Assembly: GCF_002934625.1 (NCBI RefSeq) | Contig: NZ_PTJD01000004.1 | Coordinates: 124,001 to 188,000, forward strand | Direction: 5' to 3' | Origin: Kineococcus xinjiangensis | GTDB taxonomy: Bacteria > Actinomycetota > Actinomycetes > Actinomycetales > Kineococcaceae | Length of the DNA: 64,000 nucleotides | In this document: positions 1-8,700 of the stretch, one piece after another | Position numbering within the stretch: position 1 is the stretch's first letter | Layout of the letters: each line of letters starts with the position of its first letter | Program-made: the position numbers and the translations under genes | Notes under the pieces: generated by a model | What the model was told of the DNA's origin: nothing | What the model saw: the letters and a program-made list of their open reading frames with translations, nothing else | Database searches by the model: none

Positions 1-699
1 GGCCGGGAGACGATCCTCGCGGCGCCGGGCAAGGCGAACTCCGCGGCGCCGCTGCTGGCCTACCAGCTCGGCGGCGAGGTCCTGCTCGGGATCATCGCGG
101 CGGTGGCCTTCGCGACGATCCTCGCGGTCGTCGCCGGTCTCGCGATCACCGCCAGCGCGTCCTTCGCCCACGACATCTACGCCAGCGTGATCAAGCGCGG
201 TCAGGTGAACCCCGACGCCGAGGTGCGGGTCGCCCGCATCACCGTCGTCGTCATCGGCGCCGTGGCCATCGTCGGCGGCATCTTCGCCAAGGGGCAGAAC
301 ATCGCCTTCCTGGTGGCCCTGGCGTTCGCGGTGGCGGCCAGCGCCAACCTGCCGACGATCCTCTACTCGCTCTTCTGGCCCCGCTTCACCACCCGCGGGG
401 CGCTGTGGAGCATCTACGGCGGGCTCATCTCCTGCATCACGCTGATCGCCTTCTCCCCGGTCGTCTCCGGGAAGACCGACCCGGCCACCGGGGCGAGCCT
501 GTCGATGATCACCGACACGAACGTCGACTTCTCCTGGTTCCCCCTGGAGAACCCGGGCATCATCAGCATCCCGCTCGGCTTCTTCCTGGGCTGGCTCGGC
601 TCGGTCACCTCCAAGGAGCGCGGCGCGGAGCTGCGCGCCGCCGAGATGGAGGTCCGCTCCCTCACCGGGGCCGGCGCCGAGAAGGCCGTCGACCACTGA
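1..699 (+). CDS. actP: Cation/acetate symporter, C-terminal part (5' end outside window)
   Basis: The reading frame is open from base 1, so the gene starts before the window; 232 codons remain. The product is the C-terminal part of a sodium:solute symporter of the ActP type, which imports acetate and similar short monocarboxylates with a cation. Visible are four or five hydrophobic membrane spans, the loop ending ASASFAHDIYASVIKRG that is typical of the ActP branch, and the segment PTILYSLFWPRFTTRGA between late spans. The tail after the last span is short and charged. A strong hairpin follows the stop, so this ends its transcription unit. Substrate is inferred from family resemblance. Confidence 0.88.
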   Translation, partial: GRETILAAPGKANSAAPLLAYQLGGEVLLGIIAAVAFATILAVVAGLAITASASFAHDIYASVIKRGQVNPDAEVRVARITVVVIGAVAIVGGIFAKGQNIAFLVALAFAVAASANLPTILYSLFWPRFTTRGALWSIYGGLISCITLIAFSPVVSGKTDPATGASLSMITDTNVDFSWFPLENPGIISIPLGFFLGWLGSVTSKERGAELRAAEMEVRSLTGAGAEKAVDH

Positions 700-744
700 C
701 ACCCCCACGCTGACAGCGGGCACGCCCCGCGGTCACAGCACACG

Positions 745-777
745 ACAGCCCCCGGCGGACCACCCGCCGGGGGCTGT
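745..777. terminator. Intrinsic terminator between actP and rsmI
   Basis: A perfect 14-bp inverted repeat (745-758 with 764-777) around a 5-nt loop, containing CCCCCGGCGG, lies between the convergent ends of the symporter gene and rsmI. It can serve both strands. Confidence 0.85.
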
Positions 778-836
778 TCGCTGCCCGGCCCCGGGTCGCG
801 CCGGCCCGCGGGACGGGGCCGGCGACGGGGCCTCGG

Positions 837-1739
837 TCAGCGGCGGGCCGACCCGCCCCGGGCCTTCGCCGCGGCCTCGTACAGCTCCCGCTTCACCACA
901 CCGGTCGCGTCCGCCACCGCGGCCACCGCGTCCTTCAGCCGGCTGCCGTCGGCGACCAGGGCCAGCACCTGCCCCACGAGGTCCTGCACCGGCGGCGCCT
1001 CCCCGGCCGGGGCCGGTGCCACCACCAGGCACACCTCGCCCCGCACCTCCCCCGCCGCGGCCCACGCGGCCAGCTCCCCCAGCGGCAGCCGCACGACCTC
1101 CTCGTACGTCTTGGTCAGCTCCCGGCACACCGCCGCCGGACGGTCCGCGCCGAACGCGGCGGCCATCGCCTCCAGCGTGGCGGCCGTGCGGTGCGGCGCC
1201 TCGAAGAAGACCAGCGTGCGCTGCTCCCGCGCCAGCGCCGCCAGCGCCCGGGACCGCTCCCCCGGCTTGCGGGGGCAGAAGCCCTCGAAGGCGAAGCGGT
1301 CCACCGGCAGCCCCGAGACGGCCAGCGCGGTCAGCACCGCCGAGGGCCCCGGAACGGCCGTCACCGGCAGCCCCGCGTCCACGCAGGCGCGGGTCAGCCG
1401 GTAGCCGGGATCGGACACCGACGGCATCCCCGCATCGGTCACGAGGGCCACCACGGCGCCCTCGGCGACCGCGGCGACCAGCTCGGGCGTGCGGGCCGAC
1501 TCGTTGTGCTCGTGGTAGCTCAGCATCCGGCCCCTGGGCTCGACGCCGAGGTCCGCGCACAGCCGTCGCGTGCGCCGCGTGTCCTCCGCGGCCACGACGT
1601 CCGCCTCGGCGAGCAGCCGCGCCAGCCGCGGCGAGGCGTCGAGGGCGTTGCCGATGGGCGTGGCGGCCAGCACGAGCCGGCCGCCGCCCGCCGCCGCGCT
1701 CCCCGCACCCGCACCCGCACCGTCCGTCGTCGCTGCCAC
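837..1739 (-). CDS. rsmI: 16S rRNA (cytidine-1402 2'-O)-methyltransferase RsmI
   Basis: RsmI 2'-O-methylates C1402 of 16S rRNA at the decoding centre, using S-adenosylmethionine. The 300-aa product shows the family signatures LVLAATPIGN near residue 30, AEDTRRTRRLC, SYHEHNE, VTDAGMPSVSDPG, the PGPSA loop and FCPRKPGER, followed by FFEAPHR. The GTG at 1739 was chosen because AGGA lies 7 nt upstream and the length then fits the family (about 280 aa); ATG codons at 1802 and 1811 would add a low-complexity leader. The gene is divergent from the mannosyltransferase gene, the same arrangement as Rv1003/Rv1002c in M. tuberculosis. Confidence 0.95.
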   Translation of the reverse strand: MAATTDGAGAGAGSAAAGGGRLVLAATPIGNALDASPRLARLLAEADVVAAEDTRRTRRLCADLGVEPRGRMLSYHEHNESARTPELVAAVAEGAVVALVTDAGMPSVSDPGYRLTRACVDAGLPVTAVPGPSAVLTALAVSGLPVDRFAFEGFCPRKPGERSRALAALAREQRTLVFFEAPHRTAATLEAMAAAFGADRPAAVCRELTKTYEEVVRLPLGELAAWAAAGEVRGEVCLVVAPAPAGEAPPVQDLVGQVLALVADGSRLKDAVAAVADATGVVKRELYEAAAKARGGSARR

Positions 1740-1826
1740 GGTGCGATCCTGCCACCGCCGCGGTACGGCGCCTGCGCCGGCGCCGGAGGCCCTGCCTAGC
1801 ATGACGCCCATGGCCAGGGACGCAGG

Positions 1827-3452
1827 GTGAGAACCGACGCACCGACCCGCACGTCGCGTCCGAGCGGTGCAGCCGCCGACCGGGCCGCCCTGCGCACCCG
1901 GCTGCTGGGAGGCCCCTCGGAGATCGACGGGGAGTCCTGGCGCCGCGCCTGGCTGCCGCTGCTGCTGATCACCGCGATCGGCGGGTTCCTGCGCTTCTGG
2001 CAGCTCGGCCGCCCCCACCAGCTCGTCTTCGACGAGACGTACTACGTCAAGCAGGCGTACTCGCTGCTGCTGCGGGGCTTCGAGCTGCGCAACGATCCCG
2101 GGCTGGAGACGCCGGACGCCTCTTTCACCGCCGGCACTCCCTACGTCTTCACCGAGACCGCCGACTTCGTGGTCCACCCACCGGTGGGCAAGTGGATGAT
2201 CGCCCTCGGCGAGTGGATCTTCGGGATCGACAGCGCCTTCGGCTGGCGCTTCACCGCCGCCGTCTGCGGCACGTTGTCGATCCTCCTCCTGGGGCGCGTC
2301 GCGCGACGGCTGCTGCGCTCGACCCTGCTGGGCGCCACCGCGGCCCTGCTGCTCGCCGCGGACGGGCTGCACCTGGTCATGAGCCGCACGAGCCTGCTCG
2401 ACGTCTTCCTCATGTTCTGGGTGCTGTGCGCCTTCGCCTGCCTGCTCCTCGACCGCGACACCACCCGCGCCCGCCTGGCCGACCTCGCCGCAGCCGGGCC
2501 CCTCGGCCGCTTCGGACCGGGGCTGGGGCTGCGCCCCTGGCGCCTCGCGGCCGGCCTGTGCCTGGGCCTGGCGTGCGGGGTGAAGTGGTCCGGCCTGTAC
2601 TTCGTGGCGGTCTTCGGGCTCATGACGGTGCTGTGGGACGCCGGGGCGCGCAGGACCGTCGGGGTGCGGCCCTGGCTGCAGGCGGCCGCGCTGCGCGACG
2701 GGCTCCCCGCCTTCGCCTCCCTCGTCCTCGTCGCGGTCGCCACCTACGTCGCCTCGTGGGTGGGCTGGTTCCGCAGCGACGACGGGTACCTGCGGCAGTG
2801 GGGGGCGCAGAACCCGGCCGAAGGGGCTGCGGGGCTCGTCCCCGACGCGCTGCGCAGCCTGTGGCGCTACCACTCCGACGCGTACGCCTTCCACATCGGG
2901 CTGAGCTCACCGCACCCCTACTCGGCGAACCCGTGGTCGTGGCTGGTGCAGGGCCGGCCGACGTCGTTCTTCTACGAGGGTCCCGTGCAGGGCGCCGACG
3001 GCTGCGCCGTGGCGCAGTGCTCCAAGGCCATCACCTCGCTCGGCAACCCGGTGCTGTGGTGGGCCGCGACCGTGGCCGTCGTCGTCGTGCTCGCCGCCTG
3101 GGCGCTGCGCCGGGACTGGCGGGCCGGGGCGGTCCTCGCCGGCTTCGCCGCGGGCTACCTGCCGTGGTTCCAGTACCAGCACCGGACGATCTTCACGTTC
3201 TACGCGGTGGTGTTCACCCCGTGGGTGGTGCTCGCCGTCGTCTACGTGATCGGGCTGCTGCTCGGGCCCGCGCTCGCGGCCGGCGCCGGCGAGCCCGGTG
3301 CGCGGCGGCGCCGGCGGATCGGCGGCGCCGTCGCCGGGGCGCTCGTCGTCGCGTGCGTGGCGACCTTCGCCTTCTTCTGGCCCGTCTGGACCGCCCAGGT
3401 CATCCCCTACGAGGCGTGGCAGGCGCGGATCTGGCTCCCGAGCTGGGTCTGA
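1827..3452 (+). CDS. pmt: Polyprenyl-phosphate-mannose: protein O-mannosyltransferase
   Basis: This membrane enzyme (541 aa, GTG start) transfers mannose from a polyprenyl-phosphate carrier to Ser/Thr of proteins during Sec export. A GT39 signature is visible: the acidic pair in LVFDETYYVKQAYSLL (about residue 70), which is the catalytic DE of the first extracytoplasmic loop, then FVVHPPVGKWMIALGEWIFG, and about ten hydrophobic spans. The sequence resembles Rv1002c-type enzymes rather than eukaryotic Pmt because it is shorter and lacks a MIR domain. Upstream and divergent is rsmI; a 16-bp hairpin follows. The several secreted proteins in this window (GH16, sugar dehydrogenase, beta-helix, NlpC) are possible acceptors, which is inference. 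Confidence 0.93.
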   Translation: MRTDAPTRTSRPSGAAADRAALRTRLLGGPSEIDGESWRRAWLPLLLITAIGGFLRFWQLGRPHQLVFDETYYVKQAYSLLLRGFELRNDPGLETPDASFTAGTPYVFTETADFVVHPPVGKWMIALGEWIFGIDSAFGWRFTAAVCGTLSILLLGRVARRLLRSTLLGATAALLLAADGLHLVMSRTSLLDVFLMFWVLCAFACLLLDRDTTRARLADLAAAGPLGRFGPGLGLRPWRLAAGLCLGLACGVKWSGLYFVAVFGLMTVLWDAGARRTVGVRPWLQAAALRDGLPAFASLVLVAVATYVASWVGWFRSDDGYLRQWGAQNPAEGAAGLVPDALRSLWRYHSDAYAFHIGLSSPHPYSANPWSWLVQGRPTSFFYEGPVQGADGCAVAQCSKAITSLGNPVLWWAATVAVVVVLAAWALRRDWRAGAVLAGFAAGYLPWFQYQHRTIFTFYAVVFTPWVVLAVVYVIGLLLGPALAAGAGEPGARRRRRIGGAVAGALVVACVATFAFFWPVWTAQVIPYEAWQARIWLPSWV

Positions 3453-3476
3453 CGGAGACGGGGAGGGCCCGTCACG

Positions 3477-3512
3477 CAGGAGGGCCCCGCCGTTGCCGGC
3501 GGGGCCCTCCTG
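3477..3512. terminator. Intrinsic terminator after pmt
   Basis: A perfect 16-bp stem (3477-3492 with 3497-3512) with a 4-nt loop lies 25 nt after the pmt stop. It also faces the 3' end of the tRNA-Ala gene on the other strand. Confidence 0.87.
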
Positions 3513-3546
3513 TCGTGCTGCGGTTCCTTCCGGAACCCTCCTCGGG

Positions 3547-3619
3547 TGGAGCTGAGGGGACTCGAACCCCTGACCCCCTCGTTGCGAACGAGGTGCGCTA
3601 CCAGCTGCGCCACAGCCCC
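3547..3619 (-). tRNA. tRNA-Ala (anticodon CGC)
   Basis: Read on the minus strand, the sequence folds into a complete cloverleaf of 73 nt. It has a 7-bp acceptor stem GGGGCTG/CAGCTCC with one G-U pair, a D-arm with GCGC stem, an anticodon stem CCTCG/CGAGG enclosing TTCGCAA, and a T-arm with GTTCGAGTC. The anticodon CGC reads GCG alanine codons, which are abundant in this genome. The discriminator is A and the 3' CCA is not encoded. Confidence 0.95.
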
Positions 3620-3677
3620 GAAGTGCTCCAAACCCTACCAGGTCGGTCACGGCGCCCCGACCCGGTGGGTCCCGCCC

Positions 3678-4574
3678 TCAGCCGTTGGCGACGCGGCGTT
3701 CCTCGCGCAGGTCGAGCACCACGTCGCCGGCCGCGGCGCGCGAGCGGGCGGGGAACGCGGAGTCCTGGTCGAAGGGCCGCACGTCCACGACGACCCGGCG
3801 GCGCGCCGGCGCGGGGATGGTGACCGACGGGGCCTTCGGCTTCAGCAGGTAGGTCGGCAGGGGCACCGGAACCGGCTCCCACGTGCCGTCCTCCACGCGG
3901 CGCGCAGCCGCGGCCGGCACCGCCTCGCCCGAGCCGAGCACCTCACCCGCGACGACGGGCAGCGGCACGGCCGCGAGTGCCTCCACCCGGGCGGCCGGGG
4001 CGGGCGCCGGGCGGACGGCGGCACCGGCGTGACGCGCCAGCGCGGCCAGCACGAGCAGCAGGAGGAGCGTCGGCACCGCCGCGGCGAACCACGGCAGGAC
4101 CGACAGGCCCGCGGCCGTCCAGCCCGCCGCGCTCAGCGCGACCAGCGCGCCCACGAGGCGGCGGCGACGGCGCACGACGCGCGAGGAGCGGACCCGGGCC
4201 GGGTGGGCACCGGAGCGCCGGGGGGCGGCGGGAACGCGCCCGGCCCGAGCGCCCTCGGCGGTCCGCACCGCCGCACCCGCCTCCACCGGAACCCGCGGGA
4301 CGGGAACCTCCGCGGGAGCCGCCTCCAGCGCGGGCGCCGACCCCGCACCGAGTTCCTGCACGGTCGGCCCCGCCGGGAGAGCGGCCGGAACAGCCTGCGC
4401 CGCAACGTCCTCGGGGCTCCGCCGAACCAGGACGCGCATCTGGGTCGAGTCGCGGTCCGTGGTCCGGGCCGACTCCAGCCGCCGGCGGCGACGCAACTGG
4501 TCAGGCAGGAGGTACGCGGCCCAGATGGCGATGATGACCACGAAGACGAGGCTGCTGGCGTGCACGAGGGACAA
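3678..4574 (-). CDS. glpR: GlpR/SepX-type cell-division membrane protein
   Basis: This 298-aa membrane protein begins with one hydrophobic span followed by the conserved block IIAIWAAYLLPDQLRRR, the hallmark of the actinobacterial SepX/GlpR family. A Pro/Ala-rich cytoplasmic linker follows, then two more spans around residues 140-185 and a conserved end rich in VVDVR and VLDLREERR. In Streptomyces, SepX works with FtsZ at septa; in Corynebacterium, GlpR is the membrane receptor of the gephyrin-like protein Glp. Its place at the end of the galU-glp-rimJ unit supports the second identity. The start is a TTG at 4574; a GTG at 4565 is equally possible and neither has a clear Shine-Dalgarno. Confidence 0.82.
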   Translation of the reverse strand: MSLVHASSLVFVVIIAIWAAYLLPDQLRRRRRLESARTTDRDSTQMRVLVRRSPEDVAAQAVPAALPAGPTVQELGAGSAPALEAAPAEVPVPRVPVEAGAAVRTAEGARAGRVPAAPRRSGAHPARVRSSRVVRRRRRLVGALVALSAAGWTAAGLSVLPWFAAAVPTLLLLLVLAALARHAGAAVRPAPAPAARVEALAAVPLPVVAGEVLGSGEAVPAAAARRVEDGTWEPVPVPLPTYLLKPKAPSVTIPAPARRRVVVDVRPFDQDSAFPARSRAAAGDVVLDLREERRVANG

Positions 4575-4635
4575 CGCTAGGGGTCAGGCACCCCGGCGGC
4601 GGGGATCCCGGCCGTCACGCGGTGTGTCGCCACCG

Positions 4636-5244
4636 TCAGGTGCGCCGACCCCCGGTCCGCAGCCGCGCCACGAGACCCTCCGGAACCTCCTCCGCCGTCA
4701 CCGCGAACGTGCGGTGGTCGCGCCAGGAGCCGTCGATGTGCAGGAACCGCTCGCGCAGCCCCTCGTCGCGCATCCCGAGCTTCTCGGCGACGCGCAGGCT
4801 CGCGGTGTTCTCTGGCCGGATGTTCACCTCCAGCCGGTGCAGGCCCATCACGCGGAAGCAGTGGTCGCCGACGAGCGCGACGGCCAGCGGCATCAACCCC
4901 CGCCCGGCCAGCCGCCGGTCGATCCAGTACCCCACGTGGGCCGAGCGCAGGGACCCCCACGTCACGCCGCTGACCGTCACCTGCCCTGCGAGGGCGCCGT
5001 CGACCTCCACCACGAGCGGGAGCATGCGCCCCGCCCGCGCCTCCCGGGAGAAGGCGCGGACCATCTGCCCGAACGTCGGCGGCGGGTCGGCGCCCTCGGG
5101 GCTCGTCGCCTCCCAGGGACGCAGCCACGCCGCGTTGGCGGCCCGCACGGCGCGCCACTGCCGCGCGTCACGGCGCTGCAGCGGCCGCAGCAGCACCGGC
5201 CTCCCGCCCAACCGCACGGGCCACCCGAGGGGCGCCTGCACCAC
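4636..5244 (-). CDS. rimJ: RimJ/RimL-type GNAT N-acetyltransferase
   Basis: This 202-aa GNAT-fold acetyltransferase probably acetylates a protein N-terminus; the ribosomal protein S5 of classical RimJ is the family prototype but is unproven here. The sequence has the RPLQRRDARQW entry typical of RimJ, HVGYWIDRRLAGRGLMP with the R-x-x-G-x-G acetyl-CoA loop in modified form (RRLAGRG), and the RLEVNIRPENTASLRVAEKLGM block with Asn/Ser near the thiol exit. The GTG start is 2 nt after the mog stop, so translation is coupled. In M. tuberculosis and Corynebacterium the same family sits between glp/moeA and glpR. Confidence 0.88.
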   Translation of the reverse strand: MVQAPLGWPVRLGGRPVLLRPLQRRDARQWRAVRAANAAWLRPWEATSPEGADPPPTFGQMVRAFSREARAGRMLPLVVEVDGALAGQVTVSGVTWGSLRSAHVGYWIDRRLAGRGLMPLAVALVGDHCFRVMGLHRLEVNIRPENTASLRVAEKLGMRDEGLRERFLHIDGSWRDHRTFAVTAEEVPEGLVARLRTGGRRT

Positions 5245-5246
5245 GG

Positions 5247-5813
5247 TCAGCGGCCGCCGGCGGTGCCCTGCGGGCCGCCTGCCCCACCCCGCGCGTGGTC
5301 TCCGCCGTGGATCTGGTCGACGGCGTGGGCCAGCAGCCCCGTCAGCACCTCCACCCCGTCGCGGGCCCCGCCCGGCGAGCCCGGCAGGTTCACCACGAAG
5401 GTCCGGCCGGCCACTCCCGCCAGCCCGCGCGAGAGCGCCGCGGTGGGCACGCCCTTGGCGATCCCCGCCGCCCGCACCGCCTCCTGCACGCCCGGCACCT
5501 CGTAGTCCAGGACCCGGCGGGTCATCTCCGGCGTGAGGTCCAGCGGCGTCAGGCCCGTGCCGCCGTTGGTCACGACGACGTCGTAGCCGGCCGCCACCGC
5601 GGTCCGCAGCGCCTCCTCCACGGCGTCGCCGTCGGGCACCACCTGCGGCCCGTCGACCGCGAAGCCCGCGGAGGTCAGGCCCGCCACCACCAGGGGCCCC
5701 GAGGTGTCCTCGTAGACCCCGGAGGAGGCGCGGTTGGACACCGTCACCACCAGGGCGGAACGGCCACCGGCCCCCGCCTCACGCCTGCCGGTCGTCGTCG
5801 GCGACCCAGTCAC
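5247..5813 (-). CDS. mog: MogA/MoaB-type molybdenum cofactor protein
   Basis: The product (188 aa from GTG 5813) belongs to the MogA/MoaB family, which adenylylates molybdopterin before metal insertion. Visible are VVTVSNRASSGVYEDTSGP at the N-terminus, VVTNGGTGLTPLDLTPEMT (the GGTG substrate loop with a conserved Asp), and VVNLPGSPGGARDGVEVL near the C-terminus. The first 35 bp overlap the 3' end of moaC, suggesting tight coupling; a slightly later start is possible because the first 15 residues are low-complexity. It lies inside the galU-glp-rimJ-glpR unit, an insertion relative to the corynebacterial order. Confidence 0.9.
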   Translation of the reverse strand: MTGSPTTTGRREAGAGGRSALVVTVSNRASSGVYEDTSGPLVVAGLTSAGFAVDGPQVVPDGDAVEEALRTAVAAGYDVVVTNGGTGLTPLDLTPEMTRRVLDYEVPGVQEAVRAAGIAKGVPTAALSRGLAGVAGRTFVVNLPGSPGGARDGVEVLTGLLAHAVDQIHGGDHARGGAGGPQGTAGGR

Positions 5814-6312
5814 CGGACCTCCCCCCGCTCTTGGCCACGACGCGCACGTCCGTGATGCGGGTGTGCTTGTCCACGGCCTTGACCATGTCCACGAACGTCA
5901 GCGCCGCCGCGACCACGCACGTCAGCGCCTCCATCTCCACCCCGGTGCGGTCCGCCGTGCGCACCGCGGCGCCGATGCGCACGCCGTCGTCGGCGACCAC
6001 GAGGTCCACGACGACGCCGTGCACCGCCACCGGGTGCGCCAACGGCACCAGCTCCGGGGTGCGCTTGGCGGCCTGCAGCCCCGCGATGCGCGCCACCGCC
6101 AGGGCGTCGCCCTTCGGCAGCCCGCCCGAGGTCAGGAGCGCCAGGACCTCCGGTGAGCACAGCACCCGCCCCTCGGCCCGCGCCTCGCGGACGGTGACGG
6201 GCTTGGCGGAGACGTCGACCATGCGGGCCCGGCCGGCGTCGTCCAGGTGCGTCAGCCGCGGCGGGTGCCCGGCACCGCCCGGAGCACCGGCCCCGTCCGC
6301 CCCGCCGCTCAC
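5779..6312 (-). CDS. moaC: Cyclic pyranopterin monophosphate synthase MoaC
   Basis: MoaC converts the MoaA product into cyclic pyranopterin monophosphate, the first stable molybdopterin precursor. The 177-aa product has the characteristic RMVDVSAKPVTVREA start, IAGLQAAKRTPELVPLAHP with the conserved Lys and His, and GVEMEALTCVVAAALTFVDMVKAVDK with the catalytic Asp-Met-x-Lys motif. I placed the start at GTG 6312, which overlaps the glp/moeA stop by 4 bp (GTGA); this gives an 18-residue leader before the conserved domain. No moaA, moaE or moaD is visible in the window. Confidence 0.9.
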   Translation of the reverse strand: MSGGADGAGAPGGAGHPPRLTHLDDAGRARMVDVSAKPVTVREARAEGRVLCSPEVLALLTSGGLPKGDALAVARIAGLQAAKRTPELVPLAHPVAVHGVVVDLVVADDGVRIGAAVRTADRTGVEMEALTCVVAAALTFVDMVKAVDKHTRITDVRVVAKSGGRSGDWVADDDRQA

Positions 6313-7604
6313 GCCGCCGGCCCCAGGAGGACGCACTCCACCTCGTCGCCCACCTCGACGCCGTCGACGCCCACGGGCACGACCGCCAGGCAGTCGGCCC
6401 GGGCCAGCGCCGTCACCAGGTGCGAGCCCGCACCGCTGACGGGCTCCACGCGCAGGGCGCCGTCCCCGTCGCGCCACCAGCGGGCGCGCACGTACTGCTC
6501 CTTGCCCGCCGGGGAGCGCCAGGCGGCGGCGGCGAGGGCGCGCACGCGGGGCCGCTGCGGGTCCGGCGCCTCCGGGTCCTCCCCCAGCAGCCGCCGCAGC
6601 ACGGGCCGCACGAACACCTCGAAGGAGACGAAGGCGCTCACGGGGTTGCCGGGCAGGGCCAGCAGCGGCGTGCGGTCCTCCCCCAGCGTCCCGGCGCCCT
6701 GCGGCATGCCCGGCTGCATCGCCACGCCGCAGAAGCCCACCGAGCCCGTGCGGTGCAGCACCTCCTTGACCACGTCGTAGGCCCCGGCGCTGACCCCGCC
6801 GCTGGTGACGATGACGTCGGCGCGCACGAGCTGGTCCTCGAGCGTGCGCCGCAGCTCCGCCGGGTCGTCCCGCACGACACCCACCCGGTAGGCCTGCGCC
6901 CCCAGGTCGAGGGCGGCGGCGGTGAGGCCGAAGCCGTTCGCGTCGTGCAGCTGCCCCGGCCCCAGGGACTGCCCCGGCTCGACGACCTCGCTCCCCGTGG
7001 AGATCACGACGACGCGCGGGCGGGGCCGCACGCGCACCCGGGCCCGGCCCACCGCCGCCAGCACGGCGACGTGCCGCGGCTGGAGCCGGGTGCCGGCCTC
7101 CACGACGACGACGCCCGCCGCGGCGTCCTCCCCGGCGCGGCGGATGTGCTGCCCCTCGGCGGGGCAGTGCCGCACCTCGACCGAGGCCACGCCCCCGTCG
7201 GTCCACTCCACGGGCACGACGGCACCCGTGTTGGGGGGCACCGGCGCCCCGGTCATGATCCGCACGGCGGAGCCGGGGGCGAGCCGCATCGACTCGGCGC
7301 TGCCCGCGGCGAGGTCGGCCACGACGGGCAGCCGGACGGGAGACGCGGGCGTCGCCTCGGCCACGTCGGCCACCCGCACCGCGTAGCCGTCCATCGCGGA
7401 GTTGTCGAAGGCGGGCAGCGGCCGGGTCGCCACGACGTCCTCGGCCAGCACGCAGCCGAGCGCGTCGAGCAGGGACGCCTCCAGCGGCGCGAGCGGCTGC
7501 ACCAGGTCCAGGCACGCCCGGCGGTGCTCCGCGACGGTCACCAGCTCGGCGGGACCGTGCCGCGGGGGCGTCCCCGCGGCGGCCTCAGTCCCGCTCACCG
7601 GCAC
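6309..7604 (-). CDS. glp: Gephyrin-like protein Glp / molybdopterin molybdenumtransferase MoeA
   Basis: The 431-aa product is a full MoeA-fold protein: PAFDNSAMDGYAV near residue 65, IMTGAPVPPNTGAVVPVE, the MogA-like domain with VVISTGSEVV and TSGGVSAGAYDVVKEVL, and LALPGNPVSAFVSFEVFVRP before the C-terminal beta-barrel. MoeA inserts molybdate into molybdopterin. In Corynebacterium the orthologue at this locus (Glp) instead binds the FtsZ C-terminus and the membrane protein GlpR. Position between galU and rimJ/glpR argues for Glp; the adjoining moaC and mog argue for a MoeA role, so it may do both. GTG 7604 overlaps galU by 20 bp; GTG 7598 is an alternative. Confidence 0.88.
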   Translation of the reverse strand: MPVSGTEAAAGTPPRHGPAELVTVAEHRRACLDLVQPLAPLEASLLDALGCVLAEDVVATRPLPAFDNSAMDGYAVRVADVAEATPASPVRLPVVADLAAGSAESMRLAPGSAVRIMTGAPVPPNTGAVVPVEWTDGGVASVEVRHCPAEGQHIRRAGEDAAAGVVVVEAGTRLQPRHVAVLAAVGRARVRVRPRPRVVVISTGSEVVEPGQSLGPGQLHDANGFGLTAAALDLGAQAYRVGVVRDDPAELRRTLEDQLVRADVIVTSGGVSAGAYDVVKEVLHRTGSVGFCGVAMQPGMPQGAGTLGEDRTPLLALPGNPVSAFVSFEVFVRPVLRRLLGEDPEAPDPQRPRVRALAAAAWRSPAGKEQYVRARWWRDGDGALRVEPVSGAGSHLVTALARADCLAVVPVGVDGVEVGDEVECVLLGPAA

Positions 7605-8502
7605 CGGCGACGAACTCGCTCAGCCACGCGCGCAGGTCGGCGCCGATGTCGTCGCGCTCGGAGGCCAGGCGCACGACGGCCTTGATGTAGTCGAGCTTGT
7701 CGCCGGTGTCGTAGCGGCGGCCGCGGAAGACGACGCCGCGCACCCCGGCCCCCGGCGCGTCCGACGCCGCCAGCGTCTGCAGCGCGTCGGTGAGCTGGAT
7801 CTCCCCGCCCTTGCCCGGCGGGGTCTCGTGCAGCACCGCGAAGACGGACGGGTCGAGCAGGTAGCGGCCGATGACGGCGAGGTTGCTCGGGGCCTCCTCG
7901 CGCTTGGGCTTCTCCACCAGCCCGGAGACGAGGACGACGTCGGGGTCGTCGGTCGGCGCGGAGACCGCGCAGCCGTAGAGGTGGATCTGGTCCTCCGGGA
8001 CCTCCATGAAGGCCACGACGCTGCCGCCGAACTGCTCGCGGACCTCGATCATCTTCTCCAGCAGCGGGTCGCGCTCGTCGACCATGTCGTCGCCGAGGAG
8101 GACGACGAAGGGCTCGTCGCCGACGTGCTGCTCCGCCACCAGGACGGCGTGACCGAGGCCCTTGGGGTCGCCCTGGCGCACGTAGTGGATGCTCGCGAGG
8201 TCCGTGGACTCCCGCACGCGGGCCAGCTTGGCGTCGTCGCCCTTGGCCTCCAGGCTCGCCTCGAGCTCGACGTTGCGGTCGAAGTGGTCCTCCAGCGGCC
8301 GCTTGTTGCGGCCGGTCACCATCAGGACGTCCGTGAGCCCCGCGCGCACCGCCTCCTCGACGATGTACTGGATGGCCGGGGTGTCGACCACCGGCAGCAT
8401 CTCCTTGGGCACCGCCTTCGTCGCGGGCAGGAAGCGGGTGCCCTGCCCCGCCGCGGGGATGACCGCCTTGCGGACCGGCTTGCGCACGTTCGGCTCGCTC
8501 AT
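7585..8502 (-). CDS. galU: UTP-glucose-1-phosphate uridylyltransferase GalU
   Basis: GalU makes UDP-glucose from UTP and glucose-1-phosphate for cell-envelope polysaccharides and trehalose. The 305-aa product carries the nucleotide-binding AVIPAAGQGTRFLPATKA at residue 12, the GalU-specific PKEMLPVVDTPAIQYIVEEA, VLLGDDM for metal binding, and VEKPKREEAPSNLAVIGRYLL. ATG 8502 gives the usual length. It is first in the minus-strand operon reaching glpR, and divergent from the folate gene at 8701; the 198-bp gap between them holds both promoters but I recognise no operator in it. Confidence 0.95.
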   Translation of the reverse strand: MSEPNVRKPVRKAVIPAAGQGTRFLPATKAVPKEMLPVVDTPAIQYIVEEAVRAGLTDVLMVTGRNKRPLEDHFDRNVELEASLEAKGDDAKLARVRESTDLASIHYVRQGDPKGLGHAVLVAEQHVGDEPFVVLLGDDMVDERDPLLEKMIEVREQFGGSVVAFMEVPEDQIHLYGCAVSAPTDDPDVVLVSGLVEKPKREEAPSNLAVIGRYLLDPSVFAVLHETPPGKGGEIQLTDALQTLAASDAPGAGVRGVVFRGRRYDTGDKLDYIKAVVRLASERDDIGADLRAWLSEFVAGAGERD

Positions 8503-8700
8503 GTCGCCGGAGGTTACCGGGCGTGCCGTGGTGCGCGCCCCAGCACCGCCCGGTCCGGAGCGGCGCGGGACCGTTCCACCGGCTGCCGCAGGCGGCCGGG
8601 ACCTGCTCCGCAGGCCTCTGACCTGGCGCGATGGCCCTTCCAGGGCGCAGACTGCACGTGACGGCCCGACTGCGGACCGCACATGCGAGGGGGAGCCCGG

